Shown: positions 1 through 12,460 of the stretch, piece by piece
Numbering within the stretch: the first letter of the stretch is position 1
Layout: every line of letters starts with the position of its first letter
Source: Acanthochlamys bracteata
Taxonomy: Eukaryota > Streptophyta > Magnoliopsida > Pandanales > Velloziaceae
NCBI GenBank assembly: GCA_019914995.1
Contig: CM034137.1
Span: forward strand, 2,914,001 to 2,978,000
Direction of reading: 5' to 3'
DNA length: 64,000 nt
Notes under the pieces: generated by a model
Seen by the model: the letters and a program-made list of their open reading frames with translations, nothing else
What the model was told of the DNA's origin: nothing
The model's database searches: none
Translations under genes and position numbers: made by a program

Positions 1-540
1 TCTTCTTACCACAGCAGCTGCTGAAGCTCATTCTTTTGTGATTTGGTGATCCAATTGTAATATTGGCAGAAACTGGGCTGGGAATGTGGATCTTTGTAAG
101 ACTCTTGGACCTTGTTCAATGTGTGTATGCTTTAGCTTCTGAGTGTAGTAATGATAGACGGTGTTTGATTCCTATAGAAACATTCTCAGTTATGATATTG
201 ATAAGATCTTAACACAATGGCACAGCTACAAAGCTCCTCAAAAGTTGTTATAAGTTTGTTTGGGGTTCAGCCGCAACTATATGCGGGATGATTAACTTTT
301 AAATGGATATGGTTAAACTATTACTTAATTCTGAGTTGAATCTTGTGATTTGTTTATTTGATCTGGTTTCTTATGGCGGCATATATAACTATATGCATTT
401 TGCTCTGCTCTCTTGCTTGTTGTTGATGCTCACCTAACATTGAGATTGTCAAGAACTTGCATTCATATTCTATTCTTATAAGTGCAAGGATAAGATGCTA
501 TAGTTAGTAGTATGAGGGCTTAGCCTTGGGTGTTGGTGTT
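1..540. other. Unassigned left edge
   Basis: Moderately AT-rich sequence with no long reading frame and no repeat I recognise. It may be intron or flank of the decayed gene that follows. Nothing further can be supported. Confidence 0.4.
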
Positions 541-3200
541 GAAGTAATATTTATCTTTTGTTGTATTGCAGGAGAACAGTATGACGATATCTGCATTGTG
601 AATAAGGATATTAAAAGTTACCTTTGCAACTAGCAATTGTAGGATGCCCAATGTGGAGAAGTCTGCATTGTTTAACACATGATGGCAAGAACATTGGGTA
701 CTTGTTGTGCCAGAGGCTGGACTTATGAGGGATTCTATTCAATTTCAGTTTGAAGAACACACTATATGTTTGGTAAAGATCAGGTTTTGACTTATTTCTC
801 AATACACGTTGACCAACTTCTGGTGTGGCATCTCATATGCTACTCCAGTTTTAGCCAAAACATCATGTCAAGAGTTTGGATCTTCCGTTTGTAAAAATCG
901 ACTATATAGAGACAAAAATTGTGGATGAGGAATTTACAACCTTGTAACTAAATTCATGTCAAAAGTACATAAGACTAGCCAATGGTTCTTTTTTTTATTT
1001 TCTGTTTTGGTACTCTTAGCAGCCAAATCCATGTAAAAGGTACTTCAATTGAGAAGAAAAGTTATTTCTCCTGTATTGTTTAATGACCTCAGTCTCTTGT
1101 TTAGGTAGATACTACAGGTTGGTTGCAACGATCAGGAAGGAGAAGGGGCCATCATTGTTAAGTTTTGTCCAGTTGAAGAAAAACTTTATGAGGAATTGGA
1201 CTCATGTTATAGTCTTATCCAGTCCAAGATCATTCACAATAATCTTCATAAATTATTAGTTCCTTCCACCATGCAATATCATTTCATAGTTAATTCGTAT
1301 TTGCTTTCGTCAGAAATTTGTTTTAGGGTGTAAGGATATGTGGGATCTTTGATTTCTGATATTTTTAGCAGAAGAATTATAAGTTTTCTGTACTTATAGA
1401 ATGGAGTCTATATACACTTACGAAGTTCATAAATTTCATTGTATATTGGAAGTTGTATAAATTTTATTGAGGGAGGGATGTCAGTGATGGAACATCAAGT
1501 GTTGACTTACACATTGTGAATGGTAAGGTGGACCTGTATGCATCATTCTTTGTCATAGCCTTGATGTTGTTCTTTCCTTCCATCTGGTTACCTTTGATGG
1601 AAGTTTAAATAACATAGGAGCCAGCAGAGTAATTCTTGATTGATCTCTCATTCTTGCTCTGCAGGCATACACCATTTCTTTGACAAAAGCCTGCTAGACA
1701 ATATTTTCTAAGCTTCCATTGATTTCCATACATTAATCCAAAATCGACATATTCAGTGGTGGAAAGAAGTATTGATGACAGTTTGACTGCAGAAATTGTC
1801 GAGGAAAACATGAATAGCTTGTTTGAACCTCCAGAGGTGCTACTTGTGGATTATAACACAAGGCATTGCGTGCTTTTGTTTACAATATGATGCTGAAGGT
1901 AGCCATAGTTTTCCTCTTGCCTTTAATTATGTGATACTAAATGAAGAATTTTGTTTCAACTGGTTCAATAATTATATGCATTTTTGTTGCTTTCTTATCT
2001 TGTACTTACAGGTTGAAGAAGTGCTTGATGAAATGGGTCATACTGGGATTCCACTTGGTGTCATATAAAAAAGCTGCTGAATTCAGCTACTGGATGTTGT
2101 TGGCAAAGTACTCTTAGGGAACAAATGGTTAAGAAAGGCAACCAGTATCCAACCCAATTTCCCTTGTGTGGTAGACTCCTTTGAGAAGAGGTAAGCATGT
2201 TGTATTCAAGGTCTCATTGACTGATTTTCTTGGAACTTGATATTATCCTTCCCTAGTAGTCTTTATTTTTGAGTGCCATTTGTCTATTAAAATTCTTCTT
2301 ATACTGGTATCCCATGATCAACAATTCATGTACGATTTTGTGACTGTTGATTTGCAAGTTACTAAGTGATGTCAGTCCTGTATCAACGCACATGTTTATG
2401 ATATCATAACTCTCATCTGGTTTCCTTTTATGCACTGAATCAACTCAAAACTGCCATTTTCCTGAAAACATTCTTACATTTTCTTATTGGAATATTCTTA
2501 GTTGTTATGATGATTTTCAGCAACACGGCATGTGTTCTACAAACTTATGAATCACTTGCTTCAGATCAAATTTTAAACGCTGGTGATGGTAAGAGTGAAC
2601 CATGTTGTACATCCAAAAAATGATGAAGTCATAAAGAAGCTCATGTTGATTTCAGATTTGCTTTTGGAGACTGGTTTTCAACTCCATGGTCAAAACTAGT
2701 TGATAGGCAGCAAAAGTTCGGCAAAAGTGGAGTTGAAATAGACACGGTTCAGTTCTGTGACTTATTAATTGAAATCACCTTTCTTCTGTTTATGTAATAA
2801 ATCAATCTCTCTCAATTTTTTAAATCTTCTGGAGATTTCACTGATCAAGCACCATTCAATCCCCTTCTTCCAAAGATCATAATGGTTGACGTCTCTATGC
2901 GCAAGGCTGGCCAAGTGAGTAAAGCCACTCTGAAGAAAACAATGGAGGACTTGAAGGAGTTGGAATCCAATCAAAAGTCATGAAGACATACTGAAAACAA
3001 CTATCCTCTATTCACTGCAAATGTAGGGGTTTTCTCCAACATAATGAGGATGGATGCGGCATAGCTGTGAAAACAATCTGATAGTTGGCGAGGACGAGCA
3101 GCGCTCATGCTGCTCATCGATATTCATTCTGTTTCATACAAGTTTGTACAATGGCTTGTGCATTTTCTACCGTTGCAGGATTAGCTATATTCTGACAAAC
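541..3200 (+). pseudogene. Remnant of a multi-exon gene, family not recognised
   Basis: Several short stretches look like decayed exons on the plus strand. A stretch after an AG at about 571 encodes EQYDDICIVNKDIKSYLC. One near 1130-1250 encodes CPVEEKLYEELDSCYSLIQ. One at 1662-1832 follows a CTCTGCAG and encodes HHFFDKSLLDNIF, a stop, then in another frame RSIDDSLTAEIVEE. One at 2012-2191 follows TTACAG, encodes VEEVLDEMGHTGIPLGVI, has two in-frame stops, resumes as LLGNKWLRKATSIQP and ends at an AG|GTAAGC-like donor. Another near 2655-2775 encodes KLVDRQQKFGKSGVEIDTVQ. The peptides look coding in composition and sit beside splice-like sites, but stops and shifts break them. I do not recognise the parent protein. 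The extent is approximate, and some stretches could be chance. Confidence 0.45.
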
Positions 3201-4930
3201 AACATATAGAAGCAAAAGTAGCAGTGTGAGAGCAACATGGAGTTTTTTATTTGAAACAGATTGACCTCATAAATATTTTATAGGATGATACTAAAGTTGT
3301 AGCATGAGGGCTATATAAAAGAGAGCAAAATTTGTGGTGCTGCTTTTGGTTAACTTATGACGACATGGCTTGTGTTTGTAACGTTCAGCATGACTTCTGG
3401 TCCGCTGTAGATAGGTGAGATTTCAGATCTTCCAAATGTCACTGTAGCAAATCTCATAATGTCTTCACTTCTTCCAGGCAAGGTATTCATGCTTTTTGAA
3501 TGTAACATAAGGTTTGAAAACAGTGACAATGGACAATCTTCATTGTCATAACTCTTCATCAAGGGAATTTCTGCTACAAAGGATTACTGATATTTGCTGA
3601 TGTAAAGATGAACTTCATTCAACGATACCCAATAGTTTCATTACATGTACTTCCAGCTGTAGAATAAAGCTCTCCTGAAATGAGAGAAGTGCAGTTAAAT
3701 CTCTTCTGTATTTTTTTCTTTCGTTTTTGCACAACGTAATCATAGATAGCGATCCAATAGGTCACCAACCAGCATCATATATCAATAGAAGAGTGATTTG
3801 AATTAGATAGGATCTTATAGTATCGCGGTATATTAATTGCAATTCTCATCACACGTATATATTCCATAATAACAATGGAATTGTGGACCTTCTTTTTCTA
3901 ATGCCACACTTGAGCTCTCCCTTTCATAAGGATTTCATCCCCCAGTTCTACTGTAGATGCTGGTGGATCTTTAGTGGTGCATGCACTTTTTTAAATGTAT
4001 TGAATGATCAAAGAGATTATGGAATTGGCTGGCGATCACATTGAAAGAGTGGCCGAAGACGATCGTAAAGGCAATGTATTAATTGCGTGTTACCCCTTTT
4101 TGATAGAGAGAGAAGAAAATTTCAGGCAAGATTTTTATGCGTGGGCAAATACTGGACAAAACTTCAGGCAAACTTAGGTAAAAATTTTGGGGTTTGGACT
4201 AGAAACAATTGACAAAAAGCATTAATTTTTCAGTGAACATGCTTGATAATCACAAGACATATGGGTCCTGCAATCCCATGCCTTACATCAAAACAAACAC
4301 AATGAACAAACATGGCCCCTTGTTCCTTGTGCTTGTGGTGTGTGTGATCTTTGCCTAGCTACTTAATTATATAACAAGAACATGCAAAACTACTGTTCAC
4401 TTTCTTCTCCAGGAAGGAAACTAACCCTAATTAATTAGACACCATTAATCAAGTACATGTACCTATTGTCCAGTGATCCTTGACTTATTTCGATAGTAAG
4501 TAATTTTAATGCAACTCAAACAAGTAAACCTATATACACTACAAAACTTTTCATGCTTATGCCTTGTGGGTTTTTGGTCTCAAATAGTTAAAAGCTGCAA
4601 CGTAGATGGTGCCTAAAGGAGCAAAACCTAAGAATTACCTACCCTATCTGGCTATACGTATAGTTCTCATTCTCAAGAAAGAAGCATAAAGCACGGTGCA
4701 GGTGTTCAGATGATAAGTGATTGATGGAACAGGACAGAGCTGGGAATGCAATACATTGGTGAAAGCTAGTTCTGACAGCGCCGCCGTAGCCGTTGGTAGA
4801 AGGCTTCACAGAAGCCATGGAGTAATTCCCGGGAGGTTCTTAATTACCTTGCATTTGCAGCTGCAGACATTATAATTGATGAATAATAAGATCATCATTA
4901 TTTACATGGAATGATTATTTTTCAACATAT
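3201..4930. other. Intergenic, no gene seen
   Basis: AT-rich sequence with scattered short frames only. No recognisable coding motif, RNA gene or repeat structure was found. Confidence 0.5.
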
Positions 4931-4934
4931 GTAT

Positions 4935-5400
4935 GCCAAGGTGCAAAAACGGACGGGACTGACCGGCTTGACTAAAATATTCGGACTGGACTAATCTGGT
5001 CTGATTTTATTTCTCATAATCTGATTCGATTTATTTATTCAAATTATATTTTTATTTTATATAAAAAATAAAATTTAAAAATTATTTTTAAAATAAAAAA
5101 TAAATATTGTTATTTTTAAAATTTATTTTTTAGTAATATAAAATTTTTATTAAATTTGATCTGGTCAACGGTTAATATTGATCAGTTCAACTGTCAATAT
5201 TTGACTGATCAATATTGACCGGTCAATATTAATAGTATCTGAACGGGCAGGCCTCCAAACATGTCTATATAGTCGGCCCATCCTGTCCATTGGATCGGAC
5301 CAGATCGGCTCGATTCTGTCACTCTTCATCAAGCCGGCGAGTCGATGACCGAACCGCGGGTCAGCCCGTTTGGCACGGCCTATTTTTATACCTCTACCAA
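4935..5400 (-). repeat. GC-edged transposon-like repeat, copy 1
   Basis: An AT-rich core is bordered by unusually GC-rich ends containing GACCGGCTTG, GATCGGACCAGATCGG and GGGTCAGCCCGTTTGG. It ends in a TATACCTCTACC-like edge. Read in reverse complement it resembles the block at 8955-9325 in both order and motifs. The core holds a cluster of TTGACC/GGTCAA units, including a perfect 20-bp palindrome at 5211-5230. Probably a non-autonomous DNA element; class not determined. Confidence 0.6.
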
Positions 5401-6490
5401 AGATAAGAGCACTATCACTTGAATATTTGTTGCATAATCACAATAGTAATATTACTGTTGGTACTCTTTCGGCTATTATCTTATGTGTATATTTTGTGTC
5501 TATTATTTTAGGATAAATTTAAATTTTGAAAAATAAATTTAAAAAATTAAATTAATAATTTAAATTTTTCAATAAAAATTTATCTTAATTTTGTATTAAT
5601 AATAAGTTTTAAAATTAAATTTTAAAAAATATTATTTTAAAATTTTTATTTATTTTATATTAAAAATAAAATTATGGTGTAGAGATATACGCTCTCTGGT
5701 TACACTTAATTTTGTTCTACTGCTATATATTACTTGAATTACAAACGGCACGGTGTAACGTCTGGTTTATTGATATAGACGAAATGTCCACACACAGTTG
5801 TATACGTACAGTTTGCTAAACTTATACGCTGCGAGGGGATATAAGTACTCAACTCTTATAAACATTTTATATTTTTCTAATTTGAACTGTCTAACCAAAC
5901 GATTATAATTTGCTTATTATTTAAAAATTAATATATATTCATTAATGATCTGTTTGGATACAAAAATAATAAGTAAAAAAATAAAAATAAGATTAAAAAA
6001 ATAGATCATTTGAGTAGAGATAAATATAAGATAATAATTTAATTTCATTTATTTGAATATATTAATAATATTAATTAAGAATATATAATTATTTTTATTT
6101 GGTAACTGAAAATTTGAATATATTAACAATATTAATTAAGAATATATAATTATTTTTATTTGATAATTGAAAAATAAATAAGAATAATTTTTAGATAAAG
6201 ACTGAAATACTTTTTTATATTTTTTTGTGCTTTTTGGTTAAGCAAAGCATAATTTTATATAAATGTTTATTGTATTTTGAGTTGAAAAAATGTTCTCTTA
6301 GTTTCTGTGTAAATGTTTTATACTTTATTTTCTTGTCTGATAAATAGAACTGATTACATTATATTATACATTTCAAATAATGTTACATGAAATTTCACCA
6401 TTTTTTTGTATAATTCTTCATCCGTATATGTATCTTTTCTACGAACTTAAATATAGACGCAAATATTGGCAATGTATATGGAGCTAGCAG
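5401..6490. other. AT-rich intergenic DNA
   Basis: Very AT-rich sequence of MITE-like composition without gene signatures. It contains the 61-bp tandem duplication listed separately. Confidence 0.5.
6052..6173. repeat. 61-bp tandem duplication
   Basis: Two head-to-tail copies start at 6052 and 6113, each opening TTTGAATATATTAA. They differ at only a few positions, so the duplication looks fairly recent. Confidence 0.85.
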
Positions 6491-6496
6491 TAGCTT

Positions 6497-6652
6497 TCAT
6501 TCATCTTCATCTTTGAGGTGTTCCTTGAGTGTTTGAACCTGAGGTTGGTAACTATCGTCTGTCCAACTTTCGTCAATATCTGGCAAAGTGTATTTATCAG
6601 GTCTCAGCGATAACGCAAACTCTGGCAGGTCAGCCGAGGATTGAAATATCAT
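6497..6652 (-). CDS. Small hypothetical reading frame (51 aa)
   Basis: Minus-strand frame from ATG (6652-6650) to TGA (6499-6497). Its composition looks protein-like: acidic, with segments RPDKYTLPDIDESWTDD and HLKDEDE just before the stop. An in-frame TAA lies just upstream of the ATG and I see no plausible splice acceptor, so it is either a tiny gene or the 3' end of a lost gene. No family is recognised. Transcription is unproven. Confidence 0.25.
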   Translation of the reverse strand: MIFQSSADLPEFALSLRPDKYTLPDIDESWTDDSYQPQVQTLKEHLKDEDE

Positions 6653-6659
6653 GTATTAA

Positions 6660-7400
6660 CTGACTACAGTAATTCAGAAACCCCAACGTCTTCAACATCA
6701 ATGCTATTGCTGCTTTCTTCTAATCTACTAACAGTAGACACTAATTTATGAACATTACATTGTCTCGTTCTTGCGATGGAAGATATAAACATCAAGAATC
6801 ACTATATATTCAGTAGTATGAATTTTGCGAAAATTTTTATTGCAGCCTACCTTCTACTACATGCCGAAATCAAATCAGCCCGAGAAGGGGAGACAAGCAA
6901 TTAAGAGAACAAGAAGTAGTGACAGACAGCAGCAATGACAACTCGTGATGGCGGCGAGCAACCCGATCGCAGCAAGAAGGAGAAGAAGAGAGCAGCGAGC
7001 AGCTGCATAAGTGCTCATGCAAGAGAGAAAAAGACGCCCCATAATAACAGCCACAATTGCGGCTGGCGGCGAGAGATAGCCAATCTCGGCAGACTCGCGT
7101 AGGACGAACGAAGGAGGGGAAGAAGGATACAGCGGTGGTGAAGTGATGAACTGAGAATAGAAAAAGGTATAGGAAGGAAGAAGAAGATGGGATAGGGTCC
7201 CCATAGAACCTCGAGCGATGGCGCTCTATTGTGATAACAGCGAGGTAGTGGTAGTGGTGATGGTGATGGTCTTTATGGCAATAAGAAGAAAGAGAGGAAG
7301 AAGAAAAAGAGATCAGCAAAGAGGGAGAAGCAGATCACCGGCGTAAAACGAGCAGTGTGGGCGAGAGGCGGGTTCATTGAGATTGACGAGTGAAGAAAAT
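6660..7400. other. Unassigned, relatively GC-rich segment
   Basis: This stretch is richer in G+C than its surroundings. It carries long overlapping minus-strand frames of low complexity (His, Ser and Leu runs from purine-rich plus-strand repeats such as GAAGAAG and GGTGATGGTGATGG). These have no recognisable domain and look like by-products of simple sequence. A decayed gene or untranslated region is possible. Confidence 0.35.
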
Positions 7401-8950
7401 AAAACAAAAACAGTGTGTTAATATTTGATGAATAATATAGAAACTCATAATTTTAATATTGATTAAGAATTCTTTTCAATTAGTTACACCTTCTATTGGG
7501 ATGTAACAAATTACTTGAAAATAAAGATTAATAAAAAACAAAAGGAATGCCGAAAATATGTATAAAGACAGGGGCTACTGTAAGTGCCTATAACAGGGGG
7601 TGCATATAGCTCGTCCCAATTTGCATATACATCTTCTTCGATCTTATCTAAATAAGAAGTTAAACCTTGCTTCTTTCAAAATAGTATAGTATGATTATAT
7701 TATAATAATCTCTGCCATTTGATTGATATTTAATTGATGAAAATGTTGCAAAAGATATCACATCAAATTAAAGCCTTTGTGAGCTACTTGCCTAATTGAT
7801 CCCTTATGAAAAGAATATATCAATCAGTCTGTTAGATAAGAAGAAGGAATGAACAATAACACATGTCGATTTTTTTCCATCGATAAGATTTATACTTTAC
7901 ACCCAAAATAATTTTTTTAATATTTAAAATATCTTTCAGTAATTTTTAATTTTATAAATATTTCTTTTTATTTTTTAATTTTTCAAAGTGATTTGCTATA
8001 AAGGAAAACACTACTGTGATTGATTTGTCCGCGTAAGAGAACAATAAGACAATGTGAAGAAAGATGGATGTTCTAATGAGACCGTTTAGCTTTGTTTTTT
8101 AATTATTTTTTATTTTATTTTATATTTTATATTTTAAATAAATTTTTTATAATATTATATAAAATTTATGTAAAAATTTAAATGTACAAAAATTATATAT
8201 CGTAAAATCTGATTATTATTTATTTTTATTATATTATTATGATAAAATAACATAACTTATTCTTTAAAATATCTTAAAATATTTTTTGAAAAAAAAAATT
8301 ATTTCATGTTTGAAAGTGTTTTTTAAAACACATTCTTCCTGCTACCATTTCAATCTTCTTAATATTTGATTTTCTATTTAGATTTAGACGTACAAATAAA
8401 TTATATATTATTAAATTTATATAGATATATTTATTATTTTTTAATAAATAATACCAGCTCATTTTTAAAATTTTAGAATAATATTTTCTTAAAAAATTAT
8501 TTTAAGGACTCTCCTACGTTCCTGATATCTATTTTATAGATCTAATGCAAGTGCTAATTATATTTTGGCCATCCATTTCGATTCGGTGTTCCTTTCCAGA
8601 TCATGCATCACCCAAGGAGGCCACAAACAAACATTTTATGTATACATATAGGTTGCCCCAACCTATGTTCACTCTTTATATGGTCCCTACTTTGTTTGAA
8701 ACATATCATCCCATTCTTTTACTTATAGGTATTGCTATCTTCTGTAGGTGTGTATCTATTTGTATCGTATACGTACTTATTAAGTAGAGTGGTATTCTTA
8801 TGATTGGTACCAGTAAATATAAACAATAATGAGCAGTTAATCTTTGCTTGTTAACATGTTTTCTAGTATCATTGTAATCTCATATGCACCTTCTAAGTTC
8901 AATGTTCATCTTTTGTATAAAATACTTTAGTTCGATACTATGAGGTTGAG
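7401..8950. other. AT-rich intergenic DNA
   Basis: AT-rich, with a MITE-like low-complexity block near 8080-8330. No gene is supported. An 80-codon open frame at 8545-8787 has no recognisable content. Confidence 0.45.
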
Positions 8951-8954
8951 TTGC

Positions 8955-9325
8955 AAATCAAGATCTGACTAAACAGGTCGGCCCGCGGTCCAGCCATATG
9001 GCCTGGGAAATAGTCCGCTCGATCCGTGAGCAGTATAGGATTGATTTTATCAGCTAGTCCGTCCGGTCACGGTTAATATTAACTGGTTAATAAAATACTA
9101 TTGACTTAATTAATATTGACAATTGACGGATCAATTTATAAATATTTTTAATTTATTTTTATCTTAATAAAAATAAAATTACTATTATTTTTATTATTTG
9201 TTTATTATTAAAAAATAGGTAAATGAATAGGACCGATTTATTAAAACACCGTCGAGCTGAGTCCGCCTTATCCGAAGGTGGAAACCGGGCCAGGTTGGCC
9301 TAATCTGCCCATATTTATAATTCTA
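8955..9325 (+). repeat. GC-edged transposon-like repeat, copy 2
   Basis: Same layout as the repeat at 4935-5400 but in the opposite orientation. A GC-rich left end (TCGGCCCGCGGTCCAGCC) is followed by a TTGAC-rich segment (TTAATATTGAC), an AT-rich core, and a GC-rich right end with CCGGGCCAGGTTGGCC before a TATTTATAATTCTACT edge. Confidence 0.6.
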
Positions 9326-10320
9326 CTATGAAAGGTCATTTAGTATTCTTATGAAAATCTAGTTTTGGTAAGTAGTATTTTTAGAAAAAAAATTGTTTTT
9401 TCAAGATTAAACAATAAAAATGTATACGTATAAGATTTTTATAACTATAATTCATCCATATTTTTAAAATTTTAAAAAGTTCTAAATACTATACAATATT
9501 TTTAAAAAATAAAAAACTAAAATAATAAAATAAGAAGCTTAGAGTACTCTCACGAAGTCTCTAAAACTTAACTAGTAATGTAAGAATATTAGACGTGAAT
9601 TTTAATTGTTAGGAGTCAGTTAGATAAAACTTAATTTAGCAAAACTGAATTCTATAAAAAATAAACTAGTAACGAATTTTGGATTTTAAATACAAAAGAT
9701 ATACTCAAACTTTGAACAAAATTAAATTGTTCCAGTCTTTCTTTTTATAATTTATTTTTAGACTAGCCTTCGTTAGTTGGACAGCATGTGCAAAAAATAA
9801 AATAAATTGTAGTTAATATTGTCTAGTCACTCTAGGGGATAGCAGTAGGAAATATGTCTCATCACTTACTATTGTTTCTTTCCTTAATCGAATCTATCTA
9901 TTATTAATGGATAACTGCGAAAGAAAGACGAAACCAGTTAAGGTCGGTCCAAGGTGTGAACACTTGACACCGTTCAGCTTCATCCAATTATTGACTCAAA
10001 ACTGTTTTACGGTAGTATCGACCGTATTTCGAAGCGTACGTAACTTTATTTTTTTATTAAATTTTATATTTTAAATAATTTATATATTTAAATTATATAA
10101 AAAATTTAAAAATTTATTTTATATATAAAATTTTAATTTTAATTTTTTTATTAATATAGTTTTTAATATAATTATTTTTTAATTTTTAATATATTTTTAA
10201 ATTATTAAAATATAAATATTAAAATTTATTTTTATTTTATTTTTAAAAAATTATTTTTTATTTTTACTTTTACGGAAATTCAATTTTCGTCATTTAAAAC
10301 ACGCTATTATATGTTAATCT
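9326..10320. other. AT-rich intergenic DNA
   Basis: AT-rich sequence. A block at about 10030-10320 of homopolymeric A/T runs bounded by ACG-containing ends has the look of the small AT-rich MITEs elsewhere in the window. No gene is seen. Confidence 0.45.
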
Positions 10321-10370
10321 CTCTATTATAAAATTTTGCGCGTACAAACATACGCAATGATGACGTGGCA

Positions 10371-10380
10371 TATTGTAATA
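10371..10380 (+). promoter_or_regulatory. ACGT-core element (TGACGTGGCA)
   Basis: TGACGTGGCA is a C-box/G-box hybrid of the kind bound by plant bZIP factors. It lies about 735 bp upstream of the WRKY22-type start codon. The motif is seen directly; its function is inferred. Confidence 0.4.
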
Positions 10381-10668
10381 GTTCGAGGCGCTGCTGTTGC
10401 TGCTTCCCGCGTGCCGCACGGCGATAGTAACTCCGAGCCCCGCAAAAATTTAATTTAATTAATCGAATTTAAATTAAATTAAAGTATTATAGTTTGCACT
10501 TGTGTAATCAGATAATCCCCTTTTTTATTTATTGTTTATTCAGGGGAAATGTTAGATTAGCTTGATTTTCTGTCAATTTTCAAAGATGCGCGTGGACTGT
10601 GATGGAAGTGGGGACAATTTTTTTCGGGCAGTGCCGGACGGGAGACTTCTTCTCTCTCTCTCTCATGG

Positions 10669-10688
10669 TTGACATTTAGCAAAGTCAA
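10669..10688. promoter_or_regulatory. W-box-type pair upstream of the WRKY gene
   Basis: TTGACA at 10669-10674 (W-box core only) is followed by AGTCAA at 10683-10688, which reads TTGACT (TTGACY W-box) on the other strand. The pair follows a CT repeat at about 10650-10664 and lies about 430 bp upstream of the ATG. WRKY promoters often carry W-boxes for auto- or cross-regulation; binding here is inferred. Confidence 0.45.
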
Positions 10689-11115
10689 AGGGCCAGACCA
10701 GAAAGCATTAGCTGTTTTAAACACACCAAGCCAGTTTTGCGATGACTTTTGCTACTGAAAGGCTCCCACGCTCAAAACCACCGTTCTTTTTCTCATTTTA
10801 TCAATAAACAAAAATCGCGATTCTCCACCACCACCACCGCTTTTGTGCTCTCTAGAAAGTCAGCGCCTCTCACTCCATTTTTTATCCTTTGTTGTTGTTT
10901 TGTCGAGCTTTCTTCTCTTTTCGGTCTTCTACCCTTCCGCCATCGTTCTCAGCCGAGTTTTTCTCCGTCAACTTTTCTGACTTCTTTTATAAGCTTTTAA
11001 AGAGTAGAGATTTTATTAATTTAAGAGAAGATTGATTAGACCTTGGTTTCAAAGCGGCGAACCGGAGTTGTTTAAGCAAGTCTTTGTAGTTCAGACAAAG
11101 CGGCAACTAGTCTTC

Positions 11116-12460
11116 ATGGATGATGAAGGTTGGGATCTCCACGCAGTGGTTAGAGGTTGCCGGATTACCTCCACATCAACTACCGCGACAACGACGACGG
11201 GGACGGTAGACCCGTTTGCCTCAATTGCGCCGGCCATAGTGAAGGAAGAATCAGTGGCTACAGATGGAAACTTGAGCTTTCCCACGCGCTATGTTCCCGA
11301 GTTGTACGGAAGCCGGAGAACTGGTTTGGAAGAACTTGAAGAACTCTGTAAACCTTTCATCTGCGAAAGCAAACCAGCACAAGCTGTTCTTCTACCACAG
11401 CAAAGCAACTGCTCCACATCGCCATCTTTCGCTGTCGTTACTGCAGCTGTACCGCCGCCGCTTACCGGCGTTCAGCAGCCTCAGTTTCAACCCAGGCAAC
11501 CGCAACGGCCTGCTTCCCAAGTGTCAAGGTCCAAGAGAAGGTACAGTACTTCTCTGTGTTCTAGCTAGCTTTGTTTCAAAGTTAGCTTTTGTTTTTCTGG
11601 ATGTGCTCTGTTCTAAAGATTGCAACTACGGTAAATTAATTCACAGAAAGAACCAGCAGAAGAGGGTGGTGTGCCATGTTCCGGCAGACGGGCTCTCTTC
11701 AGACGTTTGGGCATGGCGGAAGTACGGGCAGAAGCCCATCAAAGGTTCACCTTACCCACGGTAAGCTACTTCTCCTCCATCTACATTCTCGATCTCATTC
11801 ATTGTCTAATATTTTCCAATTATGTTTTCTAATCTTTGTTAGTTTGAACAATGAAACAGAGGTTATTACAGATGCAGTAGCTCTAAAGGCTGCTTAGCTC
11901 GGAAGCTGGTTGAAAGAAGCCGGACAGACCCAGAAACATTCATAATCACCTACACGGCGGAGCACAACCACCCTGCTCCTACTCACCGGAACTCTTTAGC
12001 CGGTAGCACTCGAACGAAGTTCCCTTCTTCTTCCACTTCTACTTCAACTGCCGTCGGCAACACTTCTGTTACCGGAGAAGTTGAGCAGGCAGCGTCAAGC
12101 CCTTTGTCTTCGCCACCGGCAGGTTCCGGTCTCTCACCGACAACTCCGTTAACTTCTTCCATTGAAGATGAATTGCTCGGAAGACAAAGTAACACGCAGA
12201 AAGCCGACGATGGTGGTGGTACTGAAGAAGATGAAGAGGATGATGAAGGTATGTTAATGGTGGAAGACATGGAAGTAATGGGTCAAGATGAGTTGGTTTT
12301 CATGGGTCTTGATGAAATCTCCGGCAACAGCACTAGCGGAGGCGGCAGAAGCTCTGACTTGTTTGACGATGGTGGTTTTGAAGAACATATGTTTGCTCCG
12401 CGGTGGTTAGCTAACAATAGCAACAGCAGCAACAATGCCGCAGCAGCTGGTGGTAGATGA
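11116..12460 (+). CDS. WRKY22: Group IIe WRKY transcription factor, WRKY22/27/29 type (complete)
   Basis: Three exons: 11116-11540, 11647-11760 and 11860-12460, all with GT-AG introns, giving 379 aa. The start is the first ATG that opens into [15 protein letters not shown]. The WRKY domain has WRKYGQK at residues 165-171. Its zinc finger is C185-x5-C191-x23-H215-x-H217, the group II spacing, and the second intron falls at the conserved PR|GYY position. [10 protein letters not shown] and [13 protein letters not shown] are hallmarks of the WRKY22/27/29 clade. A basic KRR segment lies at the exon 1/2 border. The C-terminal part is Ser/Thr-rich and then strongly acidic (about residues 285-325), as expected of an activation region. 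These nuclear proteins bind W-boxes; Arabidopsis members act downstream of flagellin-triggered MAP kinases. Clade assignment is firm; the exact orthologue is less so. Confidence 0.93.

Noticed and set aside
6870-7319. Long minus-strand frames rich in Ser, His and Leu
   Set aside because: They come from purine-rich simple sequence on the plus strand, overlap one another in different frames and have no recognisable domain.
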